Source: Ectothiorhodospiraceae bacterium WFHF3C12
GTDB lineage: Bacteria > Pseudomonadota > Gammaproteobacteria > Nitrococcales > Nitrococcaceae
Reading direction: 5' to 3'
Length of the DNA stretch: 64,000 nt
NCBI GenBank assembly: GCA_013519935.1
Contig: JACDUA010000010.1
Span: 1 to 64,000, forward strand
The position numbers and the translations under genes were made by a program. Positions 18,919 through 27,989 of this stretch are shown here, one piece after another. The number at the start of each line of letters is the position of its first letter. The stretch's first letter is position 1. The notes beneath the pieces were generated by a model that worked only from the letters and a program-made list of their open reading frames with translations, did no database searches and had not been told where the DNA came from.

Positions 18919-19923
18919 ATGGTGAACACGGGCAGCATGCGCGCGATGGTCTTTCACGGCGCGGGCCGGCGACTGGCGCTCGAGACGGTTCCGGTGCCCG
19001 CGCCTTCGGACGACCAGGTGCTGATCAAGGTCGAGGCCTGTGCCGTATGCCGCACCGATCTGCACGTGGTGGATTCCGATCTCACCGAGCCCAAGCTGCC
19101 GCTGATCCCCGGCCATGAGGTGGTCGGGCGCGTCAGCGCAGTCGGTGGCAAAGTGGCGGGCTTCAGTGAGGGGGACCGGATCGGCGTTCCGTGGCTGGGC
19201 TACACCTGCGGCGAGTGCCGTTACTGCCGGGCCGGCCAGGAGAACCTCTGTGAGCGGGCCGGTTTCACCGGATATACCCTGGACGGCGGCTACGCGGAGT
19301 ACATGGTGGCCGACTCGCGCTTCTGCTTCCCCATCCCAGAGCGGTACGACTCGGTGGAGGCCGCACCGCTGCTTTGTGCGGGCCTCATCGGCTACCGCAG
19401 CTATCGCATGGCCGGCGAGCATGCCGAACACCTGGGGCTCTATGGTTTCGGTGCCGCGGCCCATATCCTCGCCCAGCTGGCGGCTCATCAGGGGCGGCGG
19501 ATCTACGCGTTCACCCGGCCCGGCGACACCGAGGGGCAGGCCTTCGCCAGGCGCCTGGGCGCCGAGTGGACGGGTGGTTCCGAACAGACGCCGCCGGTTT
19601 CCCTGGATGCGGCGGTGATCTTCGCGCCGGTGGGCGCGCTGGTGCCGGCGGCCCTGGCGGCTGTTCGCCCCGGCGGGGTCGTGGTCTGCGGAGGCATACA
19701 CATGAGCGACATTCCGACGTTTCCCTACAGTCTGCTCTGGCGGGAACGCGTCCTGCGCTCCGTGGCAAATCTCACCCGGCGGGATGGCGAGGAATTCATG
19801 GCGCTTGCCGCACGGGCACCACTGCGGGTGGAGACGCGCCGGTTCGACCTGGAGCAGGCTAACGAAGCCCTGGACGCGCTGCGCGCCGGGGCCCTGGAGG
19901 GTGCGGCGGTGTTGACGCCCTGA
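18919..19923 (+). CDS. Zinc-dependent alcohol dehydrogenase family protein
   Basis: A 334-residue medium-chain dehydrogenase. The catalytic zinc site is seen in AVCRTDLHVVD and IPGHEVVGRV; the structural zinc lobe is C-GEC-RYC-RAGQENLC. The Rossmann loop reads LYGFGAAAHILAQLA. It would interconvert alcohols and aldehydes using NAD(P). The ATG at 18919 follows GAGGTGAGC; an internal ATG at 18934 is a weaker alternative. Only 70 bp separate its stop from the end of the convergent acyltransferase gene. The physiological substrate cannot be told from sequence. Confidence 0.9.
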   Translation: MVNTGSMRAMVFHGAGRRLALETVPVPAPSDDQVLIKVEACAVCRTDLHVVDSDLTEPKLPLIPGHEVVGRVSAVGGKVAGFSEGDRIGVPWLGYTCGECRYCRAGQENLCERAGFTGYTLDGGYAEYMVADSRFCFPIPERYDSVEAAPLLCAGLIGYRSYRMAGEHAEHLGLYGFGAAAHILAQLAAHQGRRIYAFTRPGDTEGQAFARRLGAEWTGGSEQTPPVSLDAAVIFAPVGALVPAALAAVRPGGVVVCGGIHMSDIPTFPYSLLWRERVLRSVANLTRRDGEEFMALAARAPLRVETRRFDLEQANEALDALRAGALEGAAVLTP

Positions 19924-19993
19924 TCCCTGGGCTTGGGTCACCGGTGGAAGGCTCGATGAGGGCGGCGAGGCGCCGCGATTGTGCAGCGCCTCG

Positions 19994-20782
19994 CTAGGCG
20001 TAGCTTGCGGAGCGGACGTGGAGCTGGCGGCCGCGATTGGTGACGAAGTGGCGCACATACCGGGCCGATGCGCCACCCACGTCGACCAGGATGAAGACGT
20101 CCGCGACCCGGAAGTCCGGATCCCAGCAGGGCTCGCCGCAGATCCGCGCGCCCAGGGAGAGGTAGGCTTTGAGCAACGGCGGCATCTTGGGGATGACGTC
20201 AATGTGCCCCTGCGGCCGTGGCACTGCCAGCTTCGGCTCCACCTGCAGGTGATCGGGCGCCATGTACTTCTGCCGCAGCTTCTGCATGATCGCCTCGGCC
20301 TGCACGCCGCCGTCGGTCAGGCTGATGCTGGCACAGCCGAATAGGTAGTCCACGTCGTGGTCGATGATGTACTCGGCCAGCCCTGACCAGAGTACCCCGA
20401 TGGTCGAGCCGTTCCGATAGTCCGGGTGAACGCAGGTGCGGCCCACCTCCAGAACGTGGCCAGGAAGCCTCCGAATGTTTTCCATCCGGAATTCGTCCTG
20501 GCTGTAGAAGCCTCCCGCCTCGTGGGCGCGATCGCCGTCCATCAGGCGTGTGCAGCCGACGACCGATCCGCTGTCCCGGTCGCGGACCAGCATGTGTTTG
20601 CAATAGGGGTCGTAGTCGTCGGAGTCGACGCCTTCCTGGGCACTGTGCACATCGGCGCCGAGCTCCTCGGCGAATATTCGATACCGCAGTTGCTGAGCCT
20701 CGCGGACGGCGTCCTCGCCCTCCGCCAATTCCACGAAGATCCGTTTGCCCGGATCCATTTCCCTCGCAGCAGCCTCAGCCAT
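19994..20782 (-). CDS. GNAT-fold acyltransferase (OlsB/hemolysin-like)
   Basis: A 262-residue protein with an N-acyltransferase core: EAQQLRYRIFAEELGAD, the beta-strand GSVVGCTRLMDGD, and LEVGRTCVHPDYRNGSTIG carrying the acyl-CoA/ACP loop. This resembles the Acetyltransf_5 group that includes ornithine acyl-ACP N-acyltransferases (OlsB), which make lyso-ornithine lipid, and older 'hemolysin' annotations. No olsA partner is adjacent, so product is inferred. The ATG at 20782 has a strong AGGAGG 9 bp upstream and is preferred to a GTG at 20818. It is divergent from pelA. Confidence 0.75.
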   Translation of the reverse strand: MAEAAAREMDPGKRIFVELAEGEDAVREAQQLRYRIFAEELGADVHSAQEGVDSDDYDPYCKHMLVRDRDSGSVVGCTRLMDGDRAHEAGGFYSQDEFRMENIRRLPGHVLEVGRTCVHPDYRNGSTIGVLWSGLAEYIIDHDVDYLFGCASISLTDGGVQAEAIMQKLRQKYMAPDHLQVEPKLAVPRPQGHIDVIPKMPPLLKAYLSLGARICGEPCWDPDFRVADVFILVDVGGASARYVRHFVTNRGRQLHVRSASYA

Positions 20783-21046
20783 ACCGTCGACCTCCTGGGT
20801 GCCAATCCCTAAATTCACGCCACTCTAGGTCAGGCCATTGTCGGACTTATGACAGTTTGATTACTTTTCGGTTACAAAGGCAACCCGTTCGTCACCGTAT
20901 GCCGCGGCGACCCGGGCAACGCAGAAAACCTCGCCGTATTCCTTACTTAGGGATCAAACCCGCCTGTGACAATAGCCCCCGCCATTGGCGTCGCAGCCAC
21001 GCGCTTGTGATACGATTCCGCCGCTGGGTGGTGACCGACTGATGGG
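20783..21046. promoter_or_regulatory. Divergent spacer upstream of pelA
   Basis: A 264 bp spacer between the acyltransferase and pelA. It is the only sizeable non-coding region preceding the pel operon, so the pel promoter should lie here. It includes an AT-rich patch near 20835-20880 (TTGATTACTTTTCGGTTACA). I cannot assign a -35/-10 pair or FleQ-like sites with confidence. Confidence 0.45.
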
Positions 21047-23890
21047 GTGAGGGGCTCGCGCGCCCTCGTGACTCGTATGCCTGTTCTCCTGCTCCTGTCC
21101 CTGCTGGGTCTGGGCCTTGTATTGCCCGTGTCCGCGCTCGCGGCCGCGGGGGACGTCGCGCATCCCGCCGACGTGGCGTTTTTCTATGGTGCGAAGCCGC
21201 CGGTCGCCGTCCTGCGCCATCATGAACGCGTCGTCGTGGAACCCGGCAACATCGGGCCCGATGAGCTCGCGGCGCTGCAGGCGGGAACGCGCCCGATCGC
21301 CTACCTGGGCGTCGGCGAGACGCCCCTTGAAGAAGACCTGCCCGCCGACTGGGCCATGGGGACCAACCCGGCCTGGGAAAGCCGGGTGATGGACCTGACG
21401 CGGCCGGGCTGGCGGGAGCATCTGCTGGAACGCGCTTCCGCTCTGGCTGGCGCCGGGTACAGCGGCTTTTTCCTCGATACGCTCGACAGCTACCGGCTCG
21501 CGGTTACCTCGGAAGAAGGCCGGAAGGCCCAGCGCAAGGCGCTGGTTGCGTTCATACGCGAGCTGGCGCGACGTCATCCCGAGCTTGAACTATGGCTGAA
21601 CCGGGGTTTCGAGGTCCTCGACGCCGTGCACGCGGTGGCCAGCGGTGTGGTGGCCGAGTCACTGTTCCGGGGGTATCTGCCGCGCGAGGATCGCTATGAC
21701 GCCGTCAGCGAGGAGAATCGGCGCTGGCTCGCGGCCCGGCTCCGCGAGGTCCGCGAGCACCACGACCTGCCTGTGGTGGTGGTGGACTATGTCCCGGAGG
21801 CGAAGCGCGATCTGGCCAGGCAGACCGCCCGGAAGATCGTCGACGCCGGATTCAGCCCCTACGTCAGCGTCGGTTCTCTGGATATGCCCGGCGTCGGCCT
21901 GCGCGAGCCCGTGCCCCGGCGGCTACTGGTGGTCTACGATGGCGGAACCGAGGCCCTGGAGGTGGCGCCGGCCTTCGAGGAGGCGGCGCCGATCCTGGAG
22001 TACCTGGGCTACGCTATCGACTACGTCAACGCCAGTGCCGGGGAGTTCCCGGAGTTCCGTCTGGCCGGCCGCTACGCGGGCGTGGTCTCCTGGTTCGCCG
22101 AGGGCCTCGGCGCGGCGCAGCCGCGCTGGGAGCAGTGGCTGCGCCAGCGGGTCATCGGGCGGGTACCACTGGCATTGCTCGGCAATCCTTCGATCCAGAG
22201 CGAGGCGTTGTGGCGGGCGCTGGGTATGGCGGCCACGGCGCTGAGCCCGCCGGCCGAAGTCGCGATTACTCGTCGCGGTCCACTGGGGCGGGGATTCGAA
22301 GCCGAGCCACGGGCGCGGCGGCTGGGACTTCCGGGTCTGCACAGCGTCGGCACGGAGAACCGGGTTCAGATCGGCCTGGAAGGCGGCGGCGGCCGCTGGG
22401 ACCCGGTGGTGCTGGGGCCCTGGGGAGGGCTCGCGGCATCGCCGTACGTACTCGAGTCCGTCGGCACGGAGGGACGCACGCGCTGGCAGATCGATCCTTT
22501 CCGATTCTTCGAGCGCGCCCTGGGCGGGGTGGCCTTCCCGGCGCCGGACCCCACGACCGAGAACGGGCTGCGCATACTCACGGCCCACATCGACGGTGAC
22601 GCGTTCCCCTCTCGCGCGGCCATGCCCGGCAGACCGTACTCGGCCGAGGTCATCCGTGAGCGGATCCTCGAACGGAACAGGTTCCCGCACACGGTCTCCG
22701 TGGTGGAGGGCGAGATCGGACCGGAAGGGCTCTACCCGGAGCAGTCACCGGCCATGGAGGCCATCGCCCGGGCGATCTACCGCCTCCCGCACGTCGAGGC
22801 GGGCAGTCATTCCTTCAGCCACCCTTTCGACTGGTCGGCCGCGGCGGCCGAAGGCGAGGGCGTCGGCATCGAGAAAGGGGCACGCCCGGACTACGGTGAC
22901 GCGCTCAAGTATGGCGTGCATCTGCCCATCCCCGGCTACGACTACGACGTCCAACGCGAGGTGGCCGGGTCCAGCCGCTACATCGAGCGGGCGCTGCTGC
23001 CCGGCGACAAGCGGGTCCGGGTCTTTCACTGGACCGGTGACGCCTGGCCGGATGCCGAGGCCGTGTCGGCCGCGTACCGGGCCGGGCTCGGCAACATCAA
23101 TGGCGGCAATACGGCCATGACCGAGGCGTTTCCGTCGGTCACGGGCCTGTCCCCGATGATTCGCCCGACGACCGGCGGGCTGCAGTTCCTCGCCCCCATC
23201 GCCAACGAGAACGTCTTCACGGACGGCTGGCAGGGGCCGTTCTACGGCTACCGCCGCGTGCTGGAGACGTTCCGCCTGACGGGCAGCCCCCGGCGGCTAC
23301 GGCCGGTAAGCCTCTACTACCACTTCTACTCCGGCACGAACCCGGCCGGGGTCAAGGCCCTGGAGCGGGTCTATGCCTTCGTTCGCGAACGCGAGCTGCT
23401 GGCGCTGTGGATAAGCGAGTATCTGGACCGGCTGCGCGGGTTCCACGAAGCGACCTTGAGCCGCGAGCTCGACGGAAAACACTGGCGCGTTCGCGACCTC
23501 CACGGCCTTCGAACGCTGCGCCTGCCGCAGGAGATGCCCGCGCCAGGCGTACGACAGGGCAGCGGCGTGGTCGGGGTCCGGACGGCGGCCGTCGGTCGCT
23601 ACGCCAGCCTCTTCGGCGCAGAGGCCACGCTGGTCATGGACGGCAAGGGTCAAGCCTCCGGGCCCGGGCTGCATACGGCGAATGCGCCGTTGACGCACTG
23701 GGCGGTGCAGGGTGCCGACACGGTGACGCTTGGTTTCCGGACGCTCGGCCCGGTGAAGCTGGTCATCGACCGGCCCGGCTGCCTGGCACGCACCGGCGGT
23801 CTCGTCGTGCGCGGAGGCAGCGAGGCGGGCCGGACCCACATGACATTGCAGCCCGGGGCGGCGGAACGTGCGCGCATCGTTTGTCCGTAA
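21047..23890 (+). CDS. pelA: PelA: Pel polysaccharide glycoside hydrolase/deacetylase
   Basis: A 947-residue periplasmic protein, essentially the length of Pseudomonas aeruginosa PelA. A signal peptide (PVLLLLSLLGLGLVLPVSALA) precedes the GH114/GH166 hydrolase domain with acidic residues in GFFLDTLDSY and VVAESLFRGY. A central Rossmann-like domain follows, then the deacetylase domain. D516 (HIDGDAF) and H588/H592 (GSHSFSHPFDW) sit 12 positions before the known catalytic D528, H600 and H604, so the deacetylase site is intact. PelA partially de-N-acetylates and trims Pel polymer before export. Start is GTG 21047; GTG 21068 or ATG 21077 would also keep the signal peptide. It overlaps pelB by 23 bp. 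Confidence 0.96.
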   Translation: MRGSRALVTRMPVLLLLSLLGLGLVLPVSALAAAGDVAHPADVAFFYGAKPPVAVLRHHERVVVEPGNIGPDELAALQAGTRPIAYLGVGETPLEEDLPADWAMGTNPAWESRVMDLTRPGWREHLLERASALAGAGYSGFFLDTLDSYRLAVTSEEGRKAQRKALVAFIRELARRHPELELWLNRGFEVLDAVHAVASGVVAESLFRGYLPREDRYDAVSEENRRWLAARLREVREHHDLPVVVVDYVPEAKRDLARQTARKIVDAGFSPYVSVGSLDMPGVGLREPVPRRLLVVYDGGTEALEVAPAFEEAAPILEYLGYAIDYVNASAGEFPEFRLAGRYAGVVSWFAEGLGAAQPRWEQWLRQRVIGRVPLALLGNPSIQSEALWRALGMAATALSPPAEVAITRRGPLGRGFEAEPRARRLGLPGLHSVGTENRVQIGLEGGGGRWDPVVLGPWGGLAASPYVLESVGTEGRTRWQIDPFRFFERALGGVAFPAPDPTTENGLRILTAHIDGDAFPSRAAMPGRPYSAEVIRERILERNRFPHTVSVVEGEIGPEGLYPEQSPAMEAIARAIYRLPHVEAGSHSFSHPFDWSAAAAEGEGVGIEKGARPDYGDALKYGVHLPIPGYDYDVQREVAGSSRYIERALLPGDKRVRVFHWTGDAWPDAEAVSAAYRAGLGNINGGNTAMTEAFPSVTGLSPMIRPTTGGLQFLAPIANENVFTDGWQGPFYGYRRVLETFRLTGSPRRLRPVSLYYHFYSGTNPAGVKALERVYAFVRERELLALWISEYLDRLRGFHEATLSRELDGKHWRVRDLHGLRTLRLPQEMPAPGVRQGSGVVGVRTAAVGRYASLFGAEATLVMDGKGQASGPGLHTANAPLTHWAVQGADTVTLGFRTLGPVKLVIDRPGCLARTGGLVVRGGSEAGRTHMTLQPGAAERARIVCP

Positions 23891-26800
23891 TCGCCAGCGC
23901 GCGCGCCTGTTCGATCTGTGGACCTTCCTGGTGCTGGTCCTGTTGTTGCTGACGGCGCTGGTTCTGGTGTTTCCGCACCAGCTGTCACTACGCGCCGTGG
24001 ATTACATCGAAAGGCCCACGGCCGTCTCCCTCGCGTACCTCCAGGCCCTCGTGCGCGCCTACCCGGAAGACGACTGGCTGCGCCTGCAACTGGCGCGGCA
24101 GTATCGGGAAATAGGCCAGTTTCCCCAGGCCAACGTGGTCCTGCAGCCGCTGCTGGGCCCCGAGGCCGGCCTCGTGCCGGATCTGGCCGCGCAGGTTCGG
24201 TGGCTCAAGGCCCGGCTCGACCACGACCGCATGCTGACGCTGCCGGTGGGCAGTCCCCGGCGCGCAGAGCTGCAGCGCAGCCTGAGGCGGCAGCTCGAAA
24301 CCCTGGCATCAAGCGAGCGAGCGGACGCGCAGGATCTGCGCTGGCTGGCACAGACAGCGTTGACCCTGAACCGGCCCCGCCTGGCCGCGCAGGTGTACGA
24401 ACGTCTGGCGGAGATGCCGGAGGAGAATCGCGCTGATCGCCTCATGGCCGCAGGCCGGTGGTATCTTGCCGCGAATGCCTTCGAGCTGGCCGTCGATGCC
24501 TACCGCCGTGTCCTCAGCGGGGACGGCGCGGCCGACCGGCGGGTCGAGGCCGGCCTGGCACTGGTTCGGACGTGGCTGGCCGCCGGGCGGCCCGAGCGCG
24601 CCTGGCAGGAAGCCGAGTCCCTGCTGACGCGCTTCCCGGGCAATATCTCCCTGCTCGAGCTCGCGCAGCAGGCGGCTCTCCAGGCCGGGGATCCGCGGCG
24701 GGCCCTGGCTTTCGCGCAGCAGCACTGGCCCTCCCGCGCGGACATGGGCGTGCGGGCCCTGCGCGAGCGGCTGGATCTGGAGCTGGCGGCGGGGCGAACC
24801 TCCTGGGCGACGGAAACCGCCGGGATACTGGTGCAGCGGCGCCCCGACGATGGCGCCGCGCGGCGCGACCTTGCGAGATTGCTTGAATGGACCGGTCAGC
24901 CCTATCGCGCCCTGGAGGTCTGGCTCCGCGTCGCCGAGCGGGAGGGTTCAGGCGCGCGGGAGCCGCCAGTATGGCAGCTGGCACTGGACCTCTACGCGTT
25001 CGAGACGGCCCAGAGGCTCCTGCTGGATGTCCTGGCGTCGCGCCTCCTCGAAGCCGACGAGCTACGCGCGCTGAGCTGGGCGAGTGCCCAGGCCGGCGAG
25101 CCCGAGCGCGCCATCGAGGCGCTCACCAGGGTCGTGGACGGCCGCGGGGGCGACGAAGCCCATTGGCGGTATCTGCTGACGCTGTTGCGCGAGACCGATC
25201 AGCGCGCGGCCTGGCTGGCCCGAATCGAGCGCTTCGACCGGCGTTTCGGGGTGGACACGGCGCTGCGTCTGGTCTGGGCACGGCAGCTTATGGCCGAGCA
25301 GTCCTGGGAGAAGGCCCTGGCGGTTCTGGAAGCGGGTCGGCCCCCGGACCCCGGTCAGGCCCTGGCGTATTGGCAGGCGGTGGCGGGCGCGGCGCTGACA
25401 CTGCAGCGTCTGGAGCGGGCCGCGGAGGCCTATGAGGCGCTGGCGGGCGAGGGCGAACGGCTGGATGTGCCGGCGTCGCAGCAGTTGCTGGCGCTCGCCC
25501 TGTTTCTGGGGCGCGACGAGCAGGCCCTGTCCGTCGCCGATCGCCTCTGGCGCGATACCGGCGACCCCTATTACCTGGTGGTTGCCCTGCGCCGCGCCGA
25601 CGAACTGGGGCGGCAGCGCTACATAGAGCGGGTGACCGTGCCAACGCCGGTGCCGGCCGAACGCTATCCGGACTACTGGCGCTTCCTGGCCGAGTACCGC
25701 CAGCGAAGCGGCGCTTCGGCGACGGCGGGCAAGGCCTACCGGCGGGCGCTGGCACTGGCTCCGGGCGATGCTTCGCTGCGCGCGGGCTATCTCTGGCACC
25801 TGATCGACACGCGGCAGCGCGACACGCTGGCCGAGCGCCTGCGCGAATGGTCGCGGCCGGGAGCGGTCCCGGCCGTTCAGGCGGCGCTGGCGGCAGGGTA
25901 CCAGTTCCTCGGCCGGTATCGGGAGGCGCTGGTCTGGTATCGTCGCGAGGCGCCCCAACGCCGGCGCGAGTGGCTCTGGCTGCTTGGCTACGCTGATGCC
26001 CTCGATGAAGCGGGCCTTGAACCCGCGGCTTTCCGGCTAAGGCGCTATGTTCTGCATGGTCTGTGGCGCTCGGGCCGGGACCTGGCGCCGGCACAGGCCG
26101 TGGCCAGGGCGGATCTCGTGCGTGAGCTCTCAGGGCCGCCCGCCGCCTACGCGCTGGTTCCAAGCGGAGGACCCGATGGGGCCTGGTATCCGTTGCTGGC
26201 CGGCTGGTATCTCGACAGTGATCTGACAATGGCGGCGCGGCGCATCATGCTGGAAGCACATGCCCGGCGCCTGGAGCTGCCAGCCTGGCAACGTCTTGGG
26301 CTGGCGCTGGCGGACAACGACCTGCGCCGGGTCGAGCGGCTTCTCGCCAAGGCGCGTGGGCTCTCCAGGCTGGACAGAAGCGTCGCCGAGCAGCGCCTCG
26401 GCCGAGACGGCAAGGCCCTGGCGCTGGCTCAGGATGCAATCGACGGCGGCCGGGAGGACGGCACCGCCCGCGCGCTGGCGACGAGCCTGTCATCGGCCGT
26501 GGCTCCTGGGGCGCAGGGGATCATGCACTACGCGTGGAATGCCGATATCGGCGTCGCGCGGGCCGAGGCGCTACTTCGCCGGCCCGTGGGCGAGGGGCTG
26601 TTCGAGGTATCGGCTCGGACGCGGGAGAGTCGCGCGCCTGATCTGCTCTCCGGTGGCCCGCTGGGCTCGAACGCGCTCACTTTCGGGTGGGAAGGTGGCG
26701 GTTACCGGCAGCCCTGGTCCGTGTCGCTGGGTGTCGAAGGCCGCGATGGCCGCGCACGGCCCGTGGCGGGGGTTGCGCTGACACGGTCGCCGGCCCGCGA

Positions 26801-27431
26801 CATGACTGCCGGGCTGACGCTGAGCTGGAACGCCGAGCCCCAGGCATCGCTGCTGCTGGACTCGCTTACGGGCTACCGCGGCGCCGGGGCGAGCGCTCGA
26901 TGGGACCTGACGGGGCGAAGCACCGTGAGCGCCCGGATCCGATACGGCGAATACGTGGACTGGTGGACGGGCGAGGCAGCCGTGAGCGGCGCCGACGGCA
27001 ATCTTGGTTTGAGCGAGATGATCTCCACCGGTCCGGTGCGCTGGCGGCTCGGTCTTGGGGTCGACTGGCAGGCCTACCGGCGGGAAGACCAGGCGACGGG
27101 GGCATTCGGGGGGCGGCTTAATACCGGTGTCGAGGGTGACAGGCTGGCTCTCGAAACCGTTCAGGTCTACCGGATTGCCAGCCGCTGGCAGCACGGCCAG
27201 GCCGGGGAACTGGCCGGGCGAGGGTCGGCCCCGCGCTGGCATCTGGATGTTGGCGCGGGCTGGCAGTCGCCCCAGGACGAGCTCGTGCTGGGACTGGATG
27301 CGGCCCTGGGGTGGCCCGTCGTCGGTGGCGACGAGCTTGCCCTGCGGGTGAGTTATTCCGACAACGCCACGGCCGCCGAAGCGTTTCAGGCGGGTGCCGG
27401 CGTTACCTATACCTATTGGTTCGGTCGATGA
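23868..27431 (+). CDS. pelB: PelB: TPR-containing outer-membrane porin for Pel export
   Basis: A 1187-residue protein, close to the usual PelB size. One N-terminal membrane helix (FLVLVLLLLTALVLVF) is followed by a long periplasmic array of TPR-like helical repeats rich in Ala, Leu and Arg through about residue 870. The last ~300 residues alternate aromatic and polar residues in antiparallel beta-strand fashion and end YTYWFGR, consistent with a 16-strand barrel. The TPR region contacts PelA and guides the polymer. The GTG start lies inside pelA. Confidence 0.94.
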   Translation: MRASFVRNRQRARLFDLWTFLVLVLLLLTALVLVFPHQLSLRAVDYIERPTAVSLAYLQALVRAYPEDDWLRLQLARQYREIGQFPQANVVLQPLLGPEAGLVPDLAAQVRWLKARLDHDRMLTLPVGSPRRAELQRSLRRQLETLASSERADAQDLRWLAQTALTLNRPRLAAQVYERLAEMPEENRADRLMAAGRWYLAANAFELAVDAYRRVLSGDGAADRRVEAGLALVRTWLAAGRPERAWQEAESLLTRFPGNISLLELAQQAALQAGDPRRALAFAQQHWPSRADMGVRALRERLDLELAAGRTSWATETAGILVQRRPDDGAARRDLARLLEWTGQPYRALEVWLRVAEREGSGAREPPVWQLALDLYAFETAQRLLLDVLASRLLEADELRALSWASAQAGEPERAIEALTRVVDGRGGDEAHWRYLLTLLRETDQRAAWLARIERFDRRFGVDTALRLVWARQLMAEQSWEKALAVLEAGRPPDPGQALAYWQAVAGAALTLQRLERAAEAYEALAGEGERLDVPASQQLLALALFLGRDEQALSVADRLWRDTGDPYYLVVALRRADELGRQRYIERVTVPTPVPAERYPDYWRFLAEYRQRSGASATAGKAYRRALALAPGDASLRAGYLWHLIDTRQRDTLAERLREWSRPGAVPAVQAALAAGYQFLGRYREALVWYRREAPQRRREWLWLLGYADALDEAGLEPAAFRLRRYVLHGLWRSGRDLAPAQAVARADLVRELSGPPAAYALVPSGGPDGAWYPLLAGWYLDSDLTMAARRIMLEAHARRLELPAWQRLGLALADNDLRRVERLLAKARGLSRLDRSVAEQRLGRDGKALALAQDAIDGGREDGTARALATSLSSAVAPGAQGIMHYAWNADIGVARAEALLRRPVGEGLFEVSARTRESRAPDLLSGGPLGSNALTFGWEGGGYRQPWSVSLGVEGRDGRARPVAGVALTRSPARDMTAGLTLSWNAEPQASLLLDSLTGYRGAGASARWDLTGRSTVSARIRYGEYVDWWTGEAAVSGADGNLGLSEMISTGPVRWRLGLGVDWQAYRREDQATGAFGGRLNTGVEGDRLALETVQVYRIASRWQHGQAGELAGRGSAPRWHLDVGAGWQSPQDELVLGLDAALGWPVVGGDELALRVSYSDNATAAEAFQAGAGVTYTYWFGR

Positions 27432-27461
27432 TGCGTGATGGAACGCATCGAGGGAGGTGAG

Positions 27462-27989
27462 ATGAGAAAGGGGTTGACACGGCTTGGCCTGTCGCTGGGC
27501 GTCGCGGTGGTCCTCACTGCCTGCAGCGTGGCGAGGGTGACGGAAATGAACCCCCTGCCGCGGGAGGCGCGCTGGGCGATGCTGCCCATCGTCAATCAAT
27601 CCAGCACACCCCAGGCCGGCCAGCGGGCCGAGGCTATCGCGGCAACACTGCTGCGCGCCGAGGGTGTGACGCTGGTTGAGTACCCGCCGGCCGAGGATGC
27701 CGACAGCTTCCCCGTGCTGGAGGAGGGCAAGCGCCTGGTGGAAGCCCGCCAGTGGGCCCGGCGCGGCGGCTATCGCTACGGCGTCACCGGCACGGTGTCG
27801 GAGTGGCGGTACAAGAGCGGCCTGGATGGGGAGCCGGCCGTGGGGGTGACCCTGAAGATCATCGACCTGCAGAACGACACCGTTTTGTGGAGCGCCACCG
27901 GTGCCCGTTCCGGCTGGGGGCGCGAGAGCCTCGCGGGGACCGGTCATAAGGTCATCGCCGGGCTGATCGAAGGCATCGAGCTGCGCTAG
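27462..27989 (+). CDS. pelC: PelC: outer-membrane lipoprotein
   Basis: A 175-residue lipoprotein. The signal ends in VVLTAC with the lipid-attachment cysteine at position 21. The mature part has the alpha/beta fold pattern of PelC, with the conserved WARRGGYRYGVTGTVSEWRY and LQNDTVLWSATGARSGWG. In Pseudomonas, PelC forms a twelve-subunit ring under the PelB barrel and funnels cationic Pel. AGGGAGGTGA sits directly upstream of the ATG at 27462, which decides the start. Its stop overlaps the pelD start. Confidence 0.94.
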   Translation: MRKGLTRLGLSLGVAVVLTACSVARVTEMNPLPREARWAMLPIVNQSSTPQAGQRAEAIAATLLRAEGVTLVEYPPAEDADSFPVLEEGKRLVEARQWARRGGYRYGVTGTVSEWRYKSGLDGEPAVGVTLKIIDLQNDTVLWSATGARSGWGRESLAGTGHKVIAGLIEGIELR